Shown: one piece after another, positions 59,933 through 64,000 of the stretch | How the letters are laid out: every line of letters begins with the position of its first letter | Position numbering within the stretch: position 1 is the first letter of the stretch | NCBI GenBank assembly: GCA_963843465.1 | Contig: CAWJKP010000001.1 | Span: 1,860,001-1,924,000 of the forward strand | From: CAWJKP01 sp963843465 | GTDB lineage: Bacteria > Planctomycetota > Planctomycetia > Pirellulales > Thermoguttaceae | Reading direction: 5' to 3' | DNA length: 64,000 bases | Made by a program: the position numbers and the translations under genes | The notes under the pieces: generated by a model | The model's input: only the letters and a program-made list of their open reading frames with translations | Databases searched by the model: none | What the model was told of the DNA's origin: nothing

Positions 59933-61645
59933 CTATCCCGACCGCCGGGTCCAGCGATTTGTCGGAGCCACCGGAGACCGGGCGTTCATCGTCTGCGCCG
60001 GATCGACCGTCGCTTTGACCGCCCAGAGATAACGCTCGGAGGCCACGTACAACACGCCGTCGGCGACCACCGGCGTACACCAGACGGGCGCCCCCAGGTG
60101 GATCTCGGCCAAGACCTTGGGCGGAGTCCGGCCGGCAGAGAGCACCCAGAGGCTTTTCTTCGTGCCCAGGTAGATCTTGCCGTCGGCCACCAGGGGCGAG
60201 GCCCAGGTCTCGGCGCCGGTGGGGAAGGTCCAAAAGACGCGGCCTGTCTCGGCGTCGAGGCAATGGAGCACGCCGCCGAAGTCGGCGATGTAGAGCAGGC
60301 CGTCGACGATGGCCACCGTGGAAAGGCTCCGCTCCATGCGGCCGTAGGTCCAGAGCTTGCCGCTGCGGCTGATGTCGCCTCGGCCCGTGGCGTCGATGCA
60401 GGTGAGCATTCCCCGGGCGTGGCCGTGGAGGGGGTCCTGGCCGATGGCCACGTAGACCCGATTATCGTGACAGACCGGCGTGGCGATGATCTCGCTGGGA
60501 CCGACGTAGCTCCCGTCGCCCTTGTTGCCCGTATGGTTGCGGACGTCGCCGGCGCAGTAGTCGAGGGGCTTGCCGTCCTTGCCGACGCGGAACTCCGGCG
60601 GGTTGCAATCGCAGGACCAGACGTTCTTCAGGGTCACCGGCCGCGGCGACTGGGCCGCCTGGCGCGAGGCTGCCTCGGGCGAGGCCGCCTCGGGCGCGGC
60701 CGGCTCGAAGGCGTAGCAGATGCCGTCGCCGCCGCCGATGAAGATCAGCGGCTTGCCGTCGACCGCCGCCAGCGACGGCGACGACCACTGCCCGTGGAAA
60801 ATCCGCTTGCCGATCCCCGCCTCGTCGCGGGCCACCAGGCGGCCGGTCCGCTTGTCCAGGGCGATCAGCGTGGGGGCGTCGGGCGAGGGGACGTGGCGAA
60901 GCGTCTTGTCCTGGCCGTTGGACGTGTTCACGTAAAGGTAATCGCCGTGTACCAGCACCGAGCAGTTCGAGGCGTCGTGCGGCCAGACCGACAGCTCGGC
61001 GACCATGTCGTAGCGCCAAACGATGTCGGCGTCGGTGGTATAAAGCGGCACGGGCGGCCGACCCTCCTGGACGAAGTAGCGGGCCTCGTCGTAAAACGGC
61101 CCGTGGTTGCCGTAAGCCAGGCCGTGGACGTCCAGGCAAAGGACCTCGCAGCGGTTGGTGACCAGGTAGACGCGATCGCCGTCGACGGTGGGCGAGGAGC
61201 AGACGCCCAAGAGCATGTTGTCGAAGAACCAGTTCTCCTTGACCACGTTCAGCCGCGGCACGAACAACTGCCAGAGGATCTGCCCGCTGGCTGCATCCAG
61301 GCACTTCACCAGGCCGCCGCCGGTGGACGGGATCCGCGGGTCGGTCAATCCCACGTCGTTGGTGCCGACAAAGACCCGACCCTGCGAGACCGTGGGATTG
61401 CCGTAGGTCTGCGTGCCCAGCTTGACCGCCCAAAGGACGTTCCGCGCGGTGCTCAGATCGATTCCCCGGCCGTCGGGCCGCTTGTTGCCGGGCACGAAGG
61501 AAGCGGGCAGGTTCTTCTCCTGGCAGACCATGTTGCGGTCGTCGTGCCCGCCCCATTGCGGCCAGTCGGCCGCAGCCGCGGCAACCGCCCCGGCAGCCAG
61601 GCAAAGCCCGCCCGCCCAGCCCATGGAGAATCGCAGAAAGGACAT
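59933..61645 (-). CDS. Exported PQQ-type beta-propeller protein
   Basis: The product is 570 residues with a signal peptide (FSMGWAGGLCLAAGAVAAAA, ending ADWPQW). The mature protein is a propeller: DWPQWGGHDDRNMVCQEKNL, KCLDAASGQILWQLFVPRLN, LIALDKRTGRLVARDEAGIG, LHCLDAETGRVFWTFPTGAE and WASPLVADGKIYLGTKKSLW. The AxGxxLW and W-x-x-G blade motifs are those of PQQ-binding-like/outer membrane assembly BamB-type propellers. It is typical of planctomycetes, with no known substrate. Confidence 0.85.
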   Translation of the reverse strand: MSFLRFSMGWAGGLCLAAGAVAAAAADWPQWGGHDDRNMVCQEKNLPASFVPGNKRPDGRGIDLSTARNVLWAVKLGTQTYGNPTVSQGRVFVGTNDVGLTDPRIPSTGGGLVKCLDAASGQILWQLFVPRLNVVKENWFFDNMLLGVCSSPTVDGDRVYLVTNRCEVLCLDVHGLAYGNHGPFYDEARYFVQEGRPPVPLYTTDADIVWRYDMVAELSVWPHDASNCSVLVHGDYLYVNTSNGQDKTLRHVPSPDAPTLIALDKRTGRLVARDEAGIGKRIFHGQWSSPSLAAVDGKPLIFIGGGDGICYAFEPAAPEAASPEAASRQAAQSPRPVTLKNVWSCDCNPPEFRVGKDGKPLDYCAGDVRNHTGNKGDGSYVGPSEIIATPVCHDNRVYVAIGQDPLHGHARGMLTCIDATGRGDISRSGKLWTYGRMERSLSTVAIVDGLLYIADFGGVLHCLDAETGRVFWTFPTGAETWASPLVADGKIYLGTKKSLWVLSAGRTPPKVLAEIHLGAPVWCTPVVADGVLYVASERYLWAVKATVDPAQTMNARSPVAPTNRWTRRSG

Positions 61646-61992
61646 GATCTACCCGGATGTGGGCGCGGTCGTGGTCGAATCGTCAGCAGTCCCCCTCTCC
61701 CTCCGGGAGAGGGATGGGGTGAGGGGACGCAGCCACAAAAAGTGGAGGAGCAAGTCCAGCTTTCAGTCTAATTGCCCTGTTTCGGAAAGGGAACTCCCGA
61801 CTGCGCCGATTCAGAGTCGGGGGGCTTTTGAGAACGCCGAGGGGATTCCAGCCTTGATTGCCAGGCCCCCTCAGACGAAGTAGAATGTCACCTGTTGGCG
61901 GCTAGTGTCCGTGCGGGCTTGCCCAAGCAGCTTGTCTCAACCTTTCGTCCGGACACCATGGCGGCCGGAGATTCCGTTGGTGGATACATCAA
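61646..61992. other. Gene-free spacer with family 1 repeat and small hairpins
   Basis: CCCTCTCCCTCCGGGAGAGG...GGTGAGGGG lies at 61690-61727. A CGGAAAGGGAACTCCCGAC stem is near 61785. No gene is visible. Confidence 0.6.
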
Positions 61993-62313
61993 ATGGGCAT
62001 TCGTGAAGTCGTTGCTTATGTCACGATTTTCGGCCCATGTGTGGCCGGATTCGTGATTTTCTGCCGCGTCCGAAGCAGCATGAACAGAGAGGGGATTTGG
62101 GTAAGCGTTCGTGCGTTCGGTATCGAGGCAACGAACCGGAGTTGGGGTCCTAGCGTCAGAGAGCTTAAGGATCGTATAGCTGCTGAGGCCGATCCAGAGA
62201 AGCAGCAGAAGTTCCGGCGGTGGTTGCGCAGTCTACGTCTGGCCCTATTTCTTTGGATCTTTGCTATCGCCAGTGGCGTCACATATTCGATCTGGCCGAT
62301 GCCCCATCGCTAG
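61993..62313 (+). CDS. Small two-helix membrane protein
   Basis: The product is 106 residues: MGIREVVAYVTIFGPCVAGF then VIFCRVRSS (helix one), a charged middle (ELKDRIAAEADPEKQQKFRR), and LRLALFLWIFAIASGVTYSI (helix two). The composition is convincing but I recognise no family. It has no adjacent partner and no clear ribosome site. Confidence 0.5.
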   Translation: MGIREVVAYVTIFGPCVAGFVIFCRVRSSMNREGIWVSVRAFGIEATNRSWGPSVRELKDRIAAEADPEKQQKFRRWLRSLRLALFLWIFAIASGVTYSIWPMPHR

Positions 62314-62359
62314 CCGCTTGGCGGACGTGTTGCACACCGCCGATCCACGGGCCTACGTT

Positions 62360-64000
62360 TCAGCGTGGGCGCCCGGTTCCTGCCAACGCTTGCAGGTGCT
62401 CGGCCAGAGTCGTCGAGCTGAGGACGGTGTCGTAGATGGCGATCTCGTCGAGCCGTCCGGACCAGGGATAGGCGTGGGCCGTGTTGGCGTCGAAGGCTTT
62501 GCCGATTCCAAGCCGGCTGGTGGCAGGAACGCCGGGGACCGACTGGTCCCTGACCACCTGCGAGAGAGTCCGCTCGCCGCGGCTGAGGTTCGCAAGGTAG
62601 GTGTTGACCACCGTCTTGCCCGAGACGACCCGAAAGGTGCTCGCCACGTAATACCAATCCCCGGGAATGAGCGTAAAATCGCCTTCGTCTTCCACCCAGG
62701 AGGCCTGACTGTCCATGAGGTGGGTTAGTTGGCCGTCTCCCACCACGGCCAGCAGGAAGCCGCAGTGGCGCTCGTCGGCCCGGGTGGCCAGCGCGGCGGC
62801 GATCGGCGAGCGGTCTGCCACGGAAAAACCCGCGAAGTTGACCAGCAGCTCCACCGTCATGGCCGGCGGCGGCTGGAAGGCGGTTTCCGTTTCCAGGGCG
62901 ATGCCGCAATCGTTGCCCAGCCGGGGCGAACGGTAGGGGGCGATCGACTGCGTTGTCGCGTCGAAGCCTTCGGCCGCGTAGCCCAGCTCGCCGCCGCCCC
63001 GGCCGCCGTGCATGACGACTTCGGTCAGCGGGAGACTGCCCCGCCGGTCCTGTCGCTGCTGGTCCGGCGTGGCCCCTTCGAACGTGTAATGATGGATCAG
63101 ATGCGGGTCGCCGCCGACGAGCCGCCGCAGATCGGCCACCGAGCCCAGCCCGGGCGCCGGCAGTTGGCGGGCCAGTCGCAGCTTGCCGGGCTCGATTGCC
63201 TCGATCGTTCCTAGACGCCCGCCAGCGGCGCTGCAGACGCGGACCGCCTCTCCCTGCTGGAGCGTCCGCCACCCCGAGGTCTTTGGTGGATGACGGGGAC
63301 GAATCGCATGGGGGCTGGGGTGAACCAAGACCTGACCGGCGAAGACCTCGATCATGCTCGGCCCGCCTTGCTCAACGGCCACGCCAAACTCGGTGCCCAG
63401 ATCGACGATCGTCGCATCCGGCGTACGGATCGTGAAACCGGCCGGCGATGGGCCGACGCGGGCCGTCAGGCTCCCCTGGCGCAGCAAGCCGCCGTCGGCC
63501 GACTGGATCTCGAAGCCCGCGGGTCCCCGCAGAATCACCCGCGCACCGTGGTCGAAGCGAATCTCGGCCAGACCTTCAGCCAACGGCAAGGTTTCGCCGA
63601 CCGCCAGTACGACTCCCTCCCGTCTCGACCGACCGTCGCTGTTCCACTGGGCGGCCACCACTCTCGTCAGCCGGGCCACTGGGCCCGAGGAGGGCCCGCG
63701 GGCCACAGGCGCCGAGGACGTCCCGCTAGCCGCGGCGATCGGCACGGGCCGATGGCGGGTAGTCAGCCACCAGCCCAGGCCGATCAAGAGAGAGGCCGCT
63801 AGTCCGGTGGCAACCAACCCCGCCAGCCAGGGCGAGCGCTGACGCGGAGACGCGGAGACGCGGGGACGCGGAGAGGAGGAGCCGCGGCTCGCTTGTCCAG
63901 CAGCGGCACCCGCCGCTGTCCCCGCGTCGGCATTGCTGGACAGGCCGTCCGGGGAACGGTCGCGAAGCGTGACGGCGTGTTCCCAGTAGAGTTCGCCGTG
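62360..64000 (-). CDS. FecR-domain/LamG-domain membrane protein, 5' end beyond the window
   Basis: The frame is open from the edge (reading HGELYWEHAVTLRDRSPDGL) to the stop at 62360. Before the membrane helix (LVATGLAASLLIGLGWWL) lies a Ser/Arg/Ala-rich stretch. A FecR-like domain follows (GVVLAVGETLPLAEGLAEIR, DATIVDLGTEFGVAVEQGGP, SMIEVFAGQVLVHPSP), and then a LamG/concanavalin-like domain (HHYTFEGATPDQQRQD, MTVELLVNFAGFSVADRSPI, YPWSGRLDEIAIYDTVLSST). This FecR-LamG layout is a planctomycete hallmark, usually next to an ECF sigma gene. The partner sigma gene is probably just outside the window. Confidence 0.8.
   Translation of the reverse strand, partial: HGELYWEHAVTLRDRSPDGLSSNADAGTAAGAAAGQASRGSSSPRPRVSASPRQRSPWLAGLVATGLAASLLIGLGWWLTTRHRPVPIAAASGTSSAPVARGPSSGPVARLTRVVAAQWNSDGRSRREGVVLAVGETLPLAEGLAEIRFDHGARVILRGPAGFEIQSADGGLLRQGSLTARVGPSPAGFTIRTPDATIVDLGTEFGVAVEQGGPSMIEVFAGQVLVHPSPHAIRPRHPPKTSGWRTLQQGEAVRVCSAAGGRLGTIEAIEPGKLRLARQLPAPGLGSVADLRRLVGGDPHLIHHYTFEGATPDQQRQDRRGSLPLTEVVMHGGRGGGELGYAAEGFDATTQSIAPYRSPRLGNDCGIALETETAFQPPPAMTVELLVNFAGFSVADRSPIAAALATRADERHCGFLLAVVGDGQLTHLMDSQASWVEDEGDFTLIPGDWYYVASTFRVVSGKTVVNTYLANLSRGERTLSQVVRDQSVPGVPATSRLGIGKAFDANTAHAYPWSGRLDEIAIYDTVLSSTTLAEHLQALAGTGRPR

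Noticed and set aside
59876..61771. 631-residue plus-strand frame
   Set aside because: Opposite strand of the PQQ propeller gene; no domain or start site.
1..64000. tRNA, rRNA or riboswitch
   Set aside because: I saw no cloverleaf, conserved rRNA core or known riboswitch core by eye; a dedicated search would be decisive.

Overview
The window looks like a chromosome segment of a planctomycete (Planctomycetota, probably Pirellulales-like). The evidence is gene content: two PQQ-type beta-propeller proteins, an NPCBM/WD40 protein, a FecR/LamG protein, a Tat-exported lactonase and a Tat-exported Gfo/Idh oxidoreductase, a secreted DUF4091-type glycoside-hydrolase-like protein, DUF2617, DUF2752, extra Hsp70s and an apparently secondary EF-G. 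The DNA is GC-rich, many genes stand alone, Shine-Dalgarno sites are often weak, and intergenic spaces are full of short palindromic repeats. No rRNA, tRNA, complete insertion sequence or CRISPR array was recognised.

Layout. 1-517: start of an exported M28 peptidase. 1058-3348: DUF4365 and DUF1016/YhcG nuclease-like genes. 3492-8445: a secreted protein, a YncE-propeller/phosphoesterase fusion and a Uma2 nuclease, all three frame-shifted. 8646-12382: two lidless Hsp70 genes, one with a C-terminal membrane anchor. 13113-15254: a tandem pair of unnamed paralogues. 16225-19605: the secreted DUF4091 protein. 19748-28500: three toxin-antitoxin pairs (PIN, RelE-like, ParE-like), a TPR/glycosyltransferase, a WD40 protein and a 766-bp direct repeat on both sides of the ParE module. 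29216-31304: EF-G. 31822-38237: aldehyde dehydrogenase, HtrA protease, lactonase, PQQ propeller. 38416-46722: DUF433, LarA-like racemase, HD-GYP protein, TPR-like protein, MutY, 2OG-Fe(II) oxygenase, Gfo/Idh oxidoreductase. 46856-49706: an SPFH/flotillin-like protein converging on a secreted Tgl-like transglutaminase. 49783-52769: bioD, and the putrescine pair aguB (N-carbamoylputrescine amidase) and aguA (agmatine deiminase). 53012-57683: small orphan genes, a HEAT/TPR protein, DUF2752, alpha/beta hydrolase, DUF2617. 58065-64000: CPBP protease, HhH-GPD glycosylase, PQQ propeller, small membrane protein and a FecR/LamG protein that runs off the edge.

Two themes cut across the region. First, at least eight otherwise intact genes carry a single frame break, usually a one-base change in a short homopolymer, and translation resumes in family-like sequence. 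This fits assembly or sequencing indels better than biology. Second, several families of short palindromic or tandem repeats occupy nearly every intergenic gap. Some enter coding sequence, forming a protein N-terminus, protein C-termini and inserts that are read in different frames in different proteins.

Functional links: aguA and aguB convert agmatine to putrescine. The toxin-antitoxin pairs and nuclease-like genes (Uma2, DUF4365, DUF1016) give the first 40 kb an accessory flavour. Most of the rest is exported carbohydrate or redox machinery, DNA repair and single metabolic genes.
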